Assembly: GCA_001465935.1 (NCBI GenBank) | Contig: LNKV01000046.1 | Location: 310,001 to 374,000 of the forward strand | Direction of reading: 5' to 3' | DNA: 64,000 bases | Source: Clarireedia homoeocarpa | Taxonomy: Eukaryota; Ascomycota; Leotiomycetes; Helotiales; Rutstroemiaceae | Part shown: piece after piece, positions 23,773 through 33,906 of the stretch | Position numbering within the stretch: the first letter of the stretch is position 1 | Layout: the number at the start of each line of letters is the position of its first letter | Translations under genes and position numbers: made by a program | Notes under the pieces: model-generated | Told to the model about the DNA's origin: nothing | Seen by the model: only the letters and a program-made list of their open reading frames with translations | The model's database searches: none

Positions 23773-24693
23773 NCTCGTTTGTTAGTAGCACCCACTGTAC
23801 TTATATCTTCTGGAGAACAGAGTCTCTAGATTAGCAAGTCATTATAATTCATATATTCGCACCCACCAACTTTTCTCCCACAGTTTAAACTATCTAAATA
23901 GTGGGCTAGTGATACAGTAGTGTTGGATCTTACATTGATAACTAGTAACTTACAGTTTATCTTCAAAAACTTACTGTACTTACTGGTAATACACTATTGT
24001 CACTATTGTCATTAGTCATGGGTATAAAGGTGGAGGCATTGGGTGGGGGGTAAAGACTGATCGTCGGTCAGATCGCCGGTCAGATCCACCTCATGTGCGG
24101 GGTAGACAGGTCCATTTACTTACTGTATTATGCCTATGTGGGACAGTACTACCCTCTTGCCTAGTAATGATAGTGTGTTAGATAATATGACTTGATTGAG
24201 CTATCTAAAACTATGGGAATGGGAGCCCTTTATTAGTATCCTCAATAGCAAATTAATAGACTCCTGTAGGTCTAGAATCACGCAATTTAATGAGTGTTTG
24301 ACGTAGCGATAAATGAGGTTATTAGTACAGGACTAAGTGGAAATGAGTGGAAATGAGTATGGACTTCGGATGGTCACGACTTTTACATAGTCTACTACCA
24401 GTTTGCAGCAGTAGTTATTAGTGAGTACTAATGGTACTACGCGCCCGGTAGAATTTAGTCATGGCACACCCAAATTATCACTATCTCATGGAGTGCCAGA
24501 AAAGTCACGTACGCTAAGCAGATATATTGACCATTTGTAGTATAGACTAGCGCCATTTAGGCTTAGCCGGGCGGAAATAAACTCCATTCATTCATTCATT
24601 CTGAGCAATTTGCAACAGATTACTCTGCCCTCAGCAAAACAATTCGGTATATTACATTGTCCCCAGATCGGCGAGTTAACAGCCGTAGTCTTA
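23773..24693. other. Unassigned sequence upstream of the protease gene
   Basis: It begins at an N base (23773). No coding frame is supported. The last 150 bases before 24694 presumably include the protease promoter; an ATTC tetranucleotide run lies at about 24586-24600. Confidence 0.5.
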
Positions 24694-27609
24694 ATGTCAG
24701 ATACCTCCTTGGTACAATTCGCCGTCCGGGCGTCAGAGCGCCTTCGACACGTCGCCGATGGTTTGTGCTCAGACGCTTCTTGTGTTCAGTTCTGCGCCAA
24801 CCTCAAAGCAACGCTTTCCGATATTATCAATTGGCTTCAAACTCTGCCTGACGATGAGCGGTCTGAAAAAGAAGCCGCCGAGTTGCTAGAGGGGTTGCTA
24901 GAGGAACTAGAGAGCCTCTGCCAGGTACGAAATGTGCTATTACTTATGTACTGCACAGATGTCAAAGCCCTACCGCTAACTAGTAAACACGTATAGCATC
25001 CTCGAACTCAAATAGATGAGTGCAGTACCACACCGTCACTGCCTAAACCGCCTTACCCAGCTCTTACGCTGCTCCTGACAAACGCCGAGACTGTCACTTT
25101 AGCTATTCGCGAGTTTTCAAGCAACAAGACGAAAAAAGCAATAAGACGGCGGAGAGAAGCTCTTAGGGACCTTGGAGATTACTTACCCAGAACCTCAAGC
25201 AACGACAAGGTTTTGCCCTGCGATGCCGATCTGCAAGCTGCCAGTAAAGAGCCACCGGAATGTGGGAAAGAGATTGTATCCCTTCACAAGACCCTCTCCA
25301 CATATTGCGTCTGCGACAATGATGGTGCCTCTAGAGGGGTGCTTGCTCGGATCAGGCTACACAGCAGTGACCAAGATGACGATAAAGTAACGTTTGGGGT
25401 GCTTTTCATGGCCCATCCCCACGAAGATGGGATTGACTTGAAATCCCAACCCTTGTGGCAGGACACGAACATTTCCGTGCTGCGGACGACCGTGTCAGTT
25501 CTAGCCTATGTTGTCCGAAGGGCTCGGAGGTATGCTGACCCAGGTCTACAGGAGATTTGCGAGCGGGGAGAGCGCTGAATGTGCAAAATTTCGGCTAGGC
25601 CCCGATAACCCATTCTGTAATTACATTTCAGCTCAAGATCGGGAAGATGGCCGCCTGTGTCTCTTGCACTTCTCGGTTACTGGAGAAAACCTATTCTTTG
25701 AAGAAGATAAAGCTCGAGCGAGAAAATGGGTGCATGACAGACCCAGCATCTCTCTTGGCCGTCTTCTAGAAGAGGTCTCTGCTGGCGGTTTGGAATTGAT
25801 GGAGAAGAGAAAGGCGGTCCTTTCATGGCTCTTGGCAAAAGCAGTATGGCAGTACTACAGCTCTCCATGGATGCTTCAGCCATGGAACAAGGAGAGCGTG
25901 CACTTCCTCTTCGAACGACGAGCAGACCAGGGCTCTGAACCTGCCAGCATTTTTGTGAACGAGCCCCTTCTCTCGATCTCTATTTTGCCCGATAAGCTTG
26001 GCGCTGAGGACATTAAAGCAAGCTCTAAGCAGAAAGATGGTGCTTCTAGCGTTCCTAGAAGACTCCCCCCCGGTTTTAGCAGAATAGGTCATCAACTGCC
26101 CAAAATACTTGCCCTTGGAGTCATGCTCGTAGAGATACAGCTTGGAAAGCCCATTGAAAGTCTACACAAAGAACCTGAATGGGAGGAGTATTGTCCGGGA
26201 CGAAAGCCTAATATTAACACTAACTATTACATTTGCAAGGCCCTCATCGAGAAGCGGAATTTCTTTTTGGAAAATGACATATCAGATCCCCTCGAGATTC
26301 TTATTAAGAACTGCATACAACCTAACGAATTCATGCCTCCCCGTGTCCGAGATGAACACGGTATACGAGAAAAGTTATATGTTTTGGTAAACCGCCTGGA
26401 GGTCTACCTTTCTCAAGGAAAGCCTCACAGCATCAAACCCTTATACTTACCAAATACTTTGACTTCCAATCACCCTTCGCCCACACCTGCACTACCTCCC
26501 CAGGTCACTCCACATGTAAAGCGATTGAAGCCACGAGGATGCACCATGGCGCAAATGTATACCTCCTGCCAGATCTAAGGTATTCTTCACGCAGATACTT
26601 ACAGATTCTAGGACGAACTCGCCGTTAACAAAAACATGGTTGCAGCGGATGGATAGTCTCAATTACATCCTTAAGGCTAGAGACGGCGATGTCTATGACC
26701 GAGTCAAAATTGCGGTTCTTGACACTGGTATCGATCCGAATGACGCCGCCGCTGACTACATTAGCGGTTACAGGGACTTTGTGAGTGGAAAAGACAGCGT
26801 CAAGTGCGATAACACCGGACACGGCACTACGTCAGTAAATCTAGTTTTTAAGATATGTGAGCCAGCCGACGTATATGCCGTTAGGATCTTCGAGTCGGAC
26901 GAGGAAAACGACAAAACCCTAGAACTAGCAATCAAGGTAAGCTCTTTTATCTAGGTTAATTTGTTATTGATGTCTTTTACAGGCTATCGAATGGTGCATT
27001 AATGAAAACATGGACATGATCTGCATGGCGTGCGGTTTCTACGAGTGTAACGAAGATTTATATGAGAAAGTTCGAGAGGCTTCTGCCAAGATACTTATTT
27101 TCGCAGCTCCGACCAATGAAAGCAACGCAGGAGAGATCGCCTACCCCGCTCGATACGACCCCGATCTGTCAGTGTTCTGCATATTCTCGACCGACGGTGC
27201 CATCACAAACTCTCGAGGGATAAACCCAAGTAATGGATGGTCGGGAGATAACTTCGCCATTCTCGGGGAGGACATACGAACGCACAGCGGCGAAGTGAAA
27301 TCTGGGACGTCCTTCTCGACTGCCATTGCTAGTGGATTTGCCGGTCGGCTGCTAGATTTCTCGAGACATAGCGACTGCAAGGATATAATTAAGAGGGCTC
27401 CATTGATGGAGAAGAAACGTGGTATGAAGAGAGTCTTGCTGACCATGGGGGTGTTGGACGAGCCGTACCGCTGTATAAAGCCTTGGCAATTGCTACCCCG
27501 TGAACTACGGAACTCAGTTCCGTTCACGAGACTACCTAGCAATGAGGAGAGAGATGAGGCGAGGGTTTCTATCTGCAAGAAAATCACAGATAGTCTAGAG
27601 GAAGCTTAG
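24694..27609 (+). CDS. DUF7580-type / subtilisin-like (S8) serine protease, probable gasdermin-activating partner
   Basis: Five exons (24694-24924, 24997-25491, 25544-26556, 26612-26936, 26983-27609) give 896 aa. Residues 1-240 are mainly helical. About 250-560 matches the fungal DUF7580 pattern: CLLHF, WLLAKAVWQYYSSPWMLQPW, then ILALGVMLVEIQLGKPIE. A linker (TKTWLQRMDSLNYIL) leads to an intracellular-type subtilisin domain with the full triad: Asp617 in KIAVLDTGID, His650 in NTGHGTT, Ser798 in SGTSFSTAIASG, plus the oxyanion Asn733. There is no secretion signal, so it should act in the cytosol. Subtilisins of this architecture occur as effector modules of fungal NLR-like proteins and beside gasdermin genes. 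The gene lies 382 bp tail-to-tail from a gasdermin-like gene. The 52-nt intron 25492-25543 is needed to keep the frame; if it is not spliced the gene is frameshifted. The start could lie further upstream. Confidence 0.85.
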
Positions 27610-27991
27610 ACAGGTATGGGAACAATTTAGGCGTTTCCAATTGTGCGTTTGCTGTGATCTACGTACGAGTCCTCAGGGAACTAGTAGAGGTCCACTCTAA
27701 CTTAGCAGTAGACCCATTTGCAGAGGCGAATTGACCCACATTTACCCCTTTCCCTACATCCTCCGAGGCATTCGTTTGACAATAATACTCAGCTACAGCA
27801 CATTGTCCAAATCAGCCTATTCTGTCTGCGCTGGAGAGCCAACGACAATATCCAAAGACAATTGGACAATGAAAAATTGCAGGGTCTCAAATTCTCTGGG
27901 AGTCTGGGACACTCGTTCAGCATTAAGAATTAGTCACAGTATATAGTCCCAAATCGGGGTTTTTTTTTTTCAGTGCTAGCACTGATAGCAA
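27610..27991. other. Short convergent intergenic spacer
   Basis: This 382-bp spacer lies between the stop codons of the protease and the gasdermin-like gene. It holds a poly-T tract at 27961-27970 and no coding frame. Confidence 0.7.
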
Positions 27992-28937
27992 TCAACACCC
28001 ATCTATAGCGACAAGAAACTGTTGTTCGTCTCCCTTAAACACTTCCAGCGTATGCACATTTTCCTCGTCTAAACCATCTTTAGCCAAAACAGCTTTGATA
28101 TCCACCTTATCCGAGTGCGGTGCAAATACTGTTCCTTTCGTAACAATCTTCTGTGACAAGTCGGATACGAAAAGACTCTTCGACACCTCCGAGAGGCGAA
28201 TCGCCCAGATAAAATCATTTATATGCTGCCCGGACGTCTCGACCCCTTTCTTGTCTGTATATTTGACTTTCATCTCCGCTGTCGCCACACTAGGTACGTC
28301 CCTATCAAATGTCAAATGTCAGACCAGACTTTAAACAGTCATCATTCGGGAGTCGGGCTAAATTAAATGTATCTTCTACTCACCCACCGACGCCCACATT
28401 CTCTCCATTCTCGCTCGTATCCTTCTTCTCATTCTTTGCGCCGCGAGCAATCATCAGCCCGCTAACCATGTACGCCTTCCATGCGCCCAGCATCTTATTC
28501 TTATCCACCCAAGCAGCCACCTGAGCCGATGCCCGACACTGTTCAAGATACGCCAGCGTCGGCTGCACAATCTGCGTGTCCAGCCGGTCAATAGCCCAAG
28601 TATCACCCATCATCCGGCGAAACACGATTCCAGCCTCAGCGTTGACAGTCATACCAACGGCGGTGGCGATCGGGGCGCCAACCTTGGCTGACGTCTCGAT
28701 ATCTCTCCCCGTCGAGTTCGAGAAGCGGAGATCGATAGTCGACGTCGCCCAAATAGGCATATCGCGTGGGAAGGGAATGATCCCCCCCCGATTAATCACT
28801 TGATCGATATCCTTAGGGCTGGGGATGAAGTGTCCGAGGAGGATGGGGCCTTCAGCCTCACCGAACGCCATGCTCTGGCGCGTGTATTCTGGAGCTGGAT
28901 AGTGCGTTTGACGGAGGACGAACCAGCATTTTTCCAT
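27992..28937 (-). CDS. Fungal gasdermin-like protein (RCD-1/HET-Q1 family)
   Basis: Two exons (28384-28937 and 27992-28301) join to 287 aa; the intron has donor GTGAGT and acceptor GATAG. Features recalled from fungal gasdermins of the RCD-1/HET-Q1 type include HYPAPE near the start, GPILLGHFIPSPKDIDQVIN, PFPRDMPIW, GAPIATAVGMTVNAEAGIVF, LDTQIVQPTLAYLE, MVSGLMIARGAK and, in exon 2, DFIWAIRLSEVSKSL followed by KGTVFAP. These proteins form plasma-membrane pores and trigger regulated cell death once a protease removes a short C-terminal inhibitory segment. The length and the roughly 45-residue tail after KGTVFAP fit that model. The neighbour is a subtilisin-like protease, the known genomic partner of this family. 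Family assignment is from remembered sequence patterns, without a search; function is inferred. Confidence 0.72.
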
Positions 28938-29133
28938 ATTAGTGGTGGATTAGACGGGGTTTTCTTTAGCTTGGGCTCCTTTTCTTTGGGTCCTCTGGGT
29001 TATCTCTTGAATCAACGGGTGGGGTTATTTCTTTGACCAACAGCCCATTTATAATGTATTAGCTTCAGTCAAGTTTATTAGCGAACCAATTAATAACACT
29101 CCATAATCCCTACGAAGTACTGTGCTATAACTA
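28938..29133. other. Upstream flank of the gasdermin-like gene
   Basis: These 196 bp lie between the start codon and a transposon end at 29134, so the promoter must be short or extend into transposon sequence. Confidence 0.5.
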
Positions 29134-29280
29134 CAGTAAAAACTGTTTATACCGGATTAAAAAGTATGACGTGTTGATTCCGTAATAAAGAGATTTCCGG
29201 TACAGACAGAAATCATCATTAAATAAGTTAATCTACACCTAAAAACCTATGTAAAGTACCTTAAGTCATATCTAATTGTG

Positions 29281-29470
29281 TCCTACATCGAATATCTCTA
29301 TGTTTTACTCGCAATAGCTTCAAAAAATCAATATCGCCATCATCCCGTCGCTCCTCGTACTGCATCAGAGTATTTAAAGCTTCTAATATAGCCTGATTGG
29401 ATACTTCTGCTTGCTCTTCGACCTCATCGTCGCCCTCTATATCCTTATCTACATTAAGTATAGTAAATTT
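29281..29470 (-). pseudogene. C-terminal remnant of a Tigger-like transposase
   Basis: The minus strand reads EGDDEVEEQAEVSNQAILEA, then LNTLMQYEERRDDGDIDFLK. This acidic, helical tail is typical of fungal pogo/Tigger transposases. No catalytic domain remains nearby. Confidence 0.6.
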
Positions 29471-29689
29471 TGCTACTATATTATCAATAAAGGAGTTAAG
29501 ATTAAGAGTATCGAATACCTACTCCTTATAAGGGGAGATATACTCCTTTGAGCTCAATACTGTATATCTGGTTAAACCAGACTATTGTATCTTTATACTT
29601 CTACTTACTATATATAAAATTATTCTACTATCGACGTAGCTCTCTCTTCTATTTACTTGTGATTGTAGTACAAGGACCCTTATACTTAG

Positions 29690-30540
29690 CACGTTTAAGG
29701 GAAGGATTCGGTAGTGCAGTTCAACTACTTAATATATTCTGGCTACGGCGCCCTGCACCCAATGTCCCACATCTTCGATGCAGAGGCAGTGGGCGTCTGA
29801 AGAGCCCTCCAGCAGATCCTCCAGCTCCTAGCACAGTACAGCAGCCAACGTATCTGGATGTATATCGACAGTACCTTAGTGATCAAGTGTATTCAAGGTG
29901 AGGTAGCCGCCTTATCCTAGTAGGCTTTCCTTAACTGCTAAGCAGCAATAGAAGTATAAGAGATCCGAATCAAATAGTCTCCAGAGCACACCGGGATCAC
30001 TGGGAACGAAGTAGCGGATATACTAGTAAATCAGGGTACAAACTAACCCTTGCCCTCGTTTAGTGAGACTGCTGAGCCTACAATCAGTAGTATCTGTTCG
30101 GTAATGCGAGGCCTGTATTTACAGGCGCAAGAATTATAGTAGGCCAAGGTGCAACTCCGGCTCTCAGCTAAGTACAGACGCTGGGAGCTAGAGTATCAAG
30201 TCAAAACGCCGCCGGAGCTACACTTTCCTTGTACCAAGCTGTATCACTTGCTAGTATTACGAACTATATACAAGGACTTCGTATAGTATTATAGGAAGTT
30301 CTTCTATACAGAAGTTAACTGGAAGTACTCGTGCGGACGCCCTAAGACCCCCGAGTATATAGTATTCTGCAAATTTGTACTACAGTCCTTTCGACAGTAG
30401 CCGCTAAACTCTGCCCGGCCCCCCTCGACTCTGGCCTAAGGTCTTGCCTACCTTCGTTAGCTTAATAACAAGTTTGCCTACTTTTGCGACCTATTAGAAA
30501 TGACGGAGTTCTACTCCAAGATCTGCCGCCGCTAACGCAG
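29690..30540 (+). pseudogene. Decayed Tad-type LINE, RNase H and C-terminal part
   Basis: With stop codons throughout, the plus strand still reads RNase H-like pieces (IWMYIDSTLVIKCIQG, then SPEHTGITGNEVADILVNQG) and the LINE tail with SCGRPKTPEYIVFCKF and EMTEFYSKICRR. These are characteristic of fungal non-LTR retrotransposons. The many TAG/TAA codons suggest repeat-induced mutation. It lies inside the 29134-31183 element. Confidence 0.75.
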
Positions 30541-31224
30541 CTACGCCCCCCTCTCCCCTCTCTCCTCTCTTTCCTTTTCATACTCTTTCTTAAGACTGAA
30601 TAGCGCTCTTTATTTCTAAAAACACCTAATACTAGTGGCTCCGGCCGTATGACACCTCTACAGCTCTTCAGCACGATTTAAAAGCCTGCCTGCAGGCATG
30701 AAATTGTACAGCTATCAGTGGCTAGATTCTCTTATTTTGTTCTTGCTTCTCAACCGGCGGAGGAGGAGGATACTGGAACCGGGCACAGCCCGTACCGCCC
30801 CCGGGCGCGATAATGCCTTCTAAGTGAAGTAGGAATATGTAAATAGCCCTCTCTATATAGCTTGGCACGTCTCTATACCCTTCGGGAGGTGCTACGGCGG
30901 CAGGTGAACCCGCCACCCGCCAGACGTTAATGACTACTCTCTCTCTCTACTTAATATATTATTCGATGCTCTCAATATAATAAAGTGGGTATATACAGTA
31001 GGGTTTTCACTTATTTTACCCTTGGTTATACCGGAGTACTAAGAGAATAATAAGAAAAGCTACCGGAATCTATTAAAAAGAGAGATTCCAGTATACCTAT
31101 ATTAAAATAAAAGGATCTGAGATTTTCATCCGTAATAAACAAAATTCCGGTGTAATCCACTCCGGTATAAACAGTTTTTACTGTACTTAGTAGAAGTATG
31201 GGGGGGGGAAAAAGTAAAATTACA

Positions 31225-31306
31225 GGGCCTAATCCGGGATCGAACCGGAGACCTCTTACATATTTGGTTACCCAAAGCAAGAATTCTACCACTGAACTAT
31301 CAGGCC
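31225..31306 (-). tRNA. tRNA-Pro (anticodon TGG) with a 10-nt intron
   Basis: On the minus strand a complete cloverleaf can be folded: acceptor GGCCTGA/TTAGGCC (one G-T pair), D-arm GTTC..GAAT with the AGTGGTA loop, anticodon stem CTTGC/GTAAG, variable AGGTC, and T-arm TCCGG-TTCGATC-CCGGA. The loop is TT-TGG-G followed by TAACCAAATA and T. This places a 10-nt intron after position 37, the canonical site, as in other fungal tRNA-Pro(UGG) genes. The D-arm differs somewhat from the usual Pro sequence, so a diverged or pseudo copy is possible. It lies 42 bp outside the transposon end. Confidence 0.8.
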
Positions 31307-31579
31307 ACAGTTTGGAATGTTTGATAGCAGAGCACTTCTCTTTTATTATATATACCTAAATTATTTTCTTATGTCTCAATGTCCCCAAAATTCGAGATCT
31401 TTTATTGTTGAATATTGGGGAAAAACTTTAGTTTCAGAATATTAATCATATTTGTATGTATCGTAAGTTTCAATTGAAGGGCCATTGGAAATATCTGTGT
31501 TTTTATCTCTTCTGCTGTTATTGGTGTAGCTTGCTTCTTTTCTGTCTTTTTTTGTTGTTAGGTGAGGGCTTGAGTGGTA
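31307..31579. other. A/T-rich spacer upstream of the tRNA
   Basis: No gene is seen. The sequence separates the tRNA from a MITE-like repeat. Confidence 0.5.
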
Positions 31580-32094
31580 CACCAGTGGGTGCACTAACTC
31601 ATTCAACAGCCGAGTCATATCCACACCAAATTTGAGAACTTCAAATATTTATTAGAATCTGAGATTTTGAGATTATACNCACCAGTGGGTGCACTAACTC
31701 ATTCAACAGCCGAGTCATAACCACAAAAATCTCACCAAATTTGAGAACTTCAAATATTTATTAGAATCTGAGATTTTGAGATTATACTTCCAAACTTATA
31801 TGATCTTTTATTTAAGCATTAGAGAGTCTTCGTCTTTTTTCTAGAAATTGAACTCTCAAAAGTACAGATTTTAGCTTTTTTTTGTTAGAGTGAAATTTTC
31901 ATCTTTAAATAACTTTATCAATAAAAATGTTAAAAATCTTAGGAAAGCTATCTGAGATTATCTCGGAGTAAGAAATCATTTGATTCAACATTTGAATCAT
32001 AATCTCAATAATTGGTTTTTTGATAAATTTCTAAAGTGCTCAAATTTGGGTGTGTTTTCAAGAAGTGTTGAATGAGTTAGTACACCCACTGGTG
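31580..32094. mobile_element. MITE-like element with CACCAGTGGGTG inverted ends and a duplicated left end
   Basis: The left end CACCAGTGGGTGCACTAACTC at 31580 and the right end at 32094 are inverted repeats of about 27 bp. The roughly 100-bp left segment occurs twice in tandem (31580-31678 and 31680-31788), and an N base at 31679 sits exactly on the join. The interior is A/T-rich with repeated TGAGATT motifs and no coding frame, as expected for a non-autonomous DNA element. Confidence 0.7.
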
Positions 32095-32694
32095 GTAGTG
32101 AAAGTCGATTAGTCATCCTAGACTTTATCGGTTACGATCCAAGCGTTGACATCATCTTCGACTCAAATTTAGTTGGAATACTCTTGTTTCTTGGGAGGCA
32201 AATCGAAGGCAGACCACAGCATATACTTTTATCTTTTTGACTCTTAATTTTATCCTAGACATCGGTTTTCTACAGCATATATATCTCTTTACTTTCATGC
32301 AAAATGTTGACAGAGGTTGTCTATGTGTTTGTGAGTGCACTTCATTTCCTGCACCTCAGTTACAACCTTCCGACGAAGAGTTCTTGGGTTATATATGCAT
32401 TTCTCTAGTTCCCTCTTGCCTCTTTTACTCTTCTAGGTCTTTGAAAATGAAGGGTTATGCCCGATATTCTTCAATATACCCATCTACTCCCTCCTGCCCT
32501 TCGCCGGTCATGGATATGCAATGCATTCAGGTTACTGTCTTCCATGTTGGTCTACAATACCAAAATTGTATGGTGGACACATAAATACCAGCTCTCTTAT
32601 CGACTCCTCACACATTTGGATCTATTATAGTTTAGTTGTGTGTCATACATACGCTACCTGCTCATCCCTGGATTATCGCTTGTGTTGGAGCGTG
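32095..32694. other. Intergenic, downstream of the Myb-like gene
   Basis: The plus-strand frames at 32237-32730 overlap in different frames and show no recognisable feature. Probably the 3' flank of the gene ending at 32695. Confidence 0.5.
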
Positions 32695-33906
32695 TCAATT
32701 TGGCTTTCGTGCGCCTGGTGGCGGGTCTGATGATCGGGCTTCCCTATATCTTTGCCCATTGTAAACCTGTACCTTGCGAGGTGGAGAGCTAGTCCGTGGA
32801 GTGCGCATGTTGAAGCTGACGAGAGCATCCGCAAGTTCTGAATCTGTGTATTCCCGTCTATCTGGTTGAGAAGGCACAGGGGTAGTATCCTTCTTGTGAC
32901 GTCGGTGGTGGTTTTGTACATCTGTCGTCAAGGTTGTGCTATTGGGTGAGTTATGACTCGGATCACCGCCTCTTAGACCAGGTCTGCCTCTCTTTTTAGA
33001 TTCACTGCGCTTCTGGTCTTTAGCCGGCCGTTTTTTAGACTCGGGAGTCCTTGATCTTGCCTCATCCACTTTCGCATGGTACTGAGAAATTGCTTTTCTT
33101 AACCAATCCCATTCATACTCCCGCCAGTCTTCCAATTCGACCTTTTCTTCTTCTTGGAAGTCCCGTGCCACGTCTCGCCAATTAATCTTTCCTGCAATAT
33201 GTTGGTCGTAGTGAACCTGAAGCTCCTTTGCAGTCCAAGAAAATATTTCGTTTAATGCTATGTCCTCAAACCCCATGCGTTTGACTTTGTGCAGCCATAC
33301 CATTCTTCTGTATCGTTTTGGGTCATTCCAATACTCCTCGGGCTTTGGTCTATTAACGTCAACAATTTCATTTTTGAGAAAAGCATTGTAACGACTATTA
33401 AGAGACACTGCAGTGCGACCTATCACAACTTTTTCTGAGATGTAATCATAGGACATTCCGGTTATTTTGGTGGTGATGAGGGCAAGATCTTCCTCCATTG
33501 TGAATGGGCGCCTATCATTCGAGACAGCCGGGGCGGGCGATGGGTTTCGCAGGTGTTTTTGTGTGTGATTTGGTGTGTGACTTTGCGTACGTTTTTCTGT
33601 GTGGTGTTGTATGCATTCGTTGTAATGATAGAATAAAGTGCGTAGAATCTCTTTCGGAAAATTCTTCTGTAAGTCCATTAAGTCTTTCGGATTAAGCCTT
33701 TTCGCTATATACTTCTTTTTGAGCAGCTTTTCATCATAACCTTTAAACCATAAATGTCCTTCTATGTTCGGCGCACCTGCTATATCGGCCCACGTGAAGT
33801 TGTGACATCGGAGATCATGAATCAGGGCAGCTTGTCCATCGGTAAATGGCGGAGGCGCCTGAGAGTCATCTTTAAATGATTTGTGTTGGCGTTTGGCAAC
33901 AGGCAT
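32695..33906 (-). CDS. Myb/SANT-like domain protein, 403 aa
   Basis: This single-exon frame has its ATG at 33904-33906. It shows repeated Trp/aromatic-anchored helical units resembling Myb/SANT DNA-binding repeats: about residues 20-60 (FTDGQAALIHDLRCHNFTWADI) with a WFKGYDEKLLKKKY third helix, about 133-177 (RPFTMEEDLALI ... GRTAVSLNSRYNAFL), and a third Trp-rich segment around DPKRYRRMVWLHKVKRMGFEDI. The C-terminal 120 residues are basic and disordered (Lys/Arg/Ser/Pro), including KKRPAKDQKRSESKKRGRPGL, a likely nuclear signal and AT-hook-like GRP. It is probably a nuclear DNA-binding protein of unknown target. It borders the transposon-rich region, so a lineage-specific gene is plausible. 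Confidence 0.7.
   Translation of the reverse strand: MPVAKRQHKSFKDDSQAPPPFTDGQAALIHDLRCHNFTWADIAGAPNIEGHLWFKGYDEKLLKKKYIAKRLNPKDLMDLQKNFPKEILRTLFYHYNECIQHHTEKRTQSHTPNHTQKHLRNPSPAPAVSNDRRPFTMEEDLALITTKITGMSYDYISEKVVIGRTAVSLNSRYNAFLKNEIVDVNRPKPEEYWNDPKRYRRMVWLHKVKRMGFEDIALNEIFSWTAKELQVHYDQHIAGKINWRDVARDFQEEEKVELEDWREYEWDWLRKAISQYHAKVDEARSRTPESKKRPAKDQKRSESKKRGRPGLRGGDPSHNSPNSTTLTTDVQNHHRRHKKDTTPVPSQPDRREYTDSELADALVSFNMRTPRTSSPPRKVQVYNGQRYREARSSDPPPGARKPN

Larger units (their letters stand above)
29134..31183. mobile_element. Pogo/Tigger-like DNA transposon remnant with CAGT...ACTG ends
   Basis: The left end (29134, starting CAGTAAAAACTGTTTATACC) and right end (31183, ending in the reverse complement of the same sequence) form terminal inverted repeats. 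TA dinucleotides flank both ends (29132-29133 and 31184-31185). A transposase C-terminus remains on the minus strand near the left end, and most of the middle is a decayed LINE, so the element was invaded after insertion. Confidence 0.8.
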
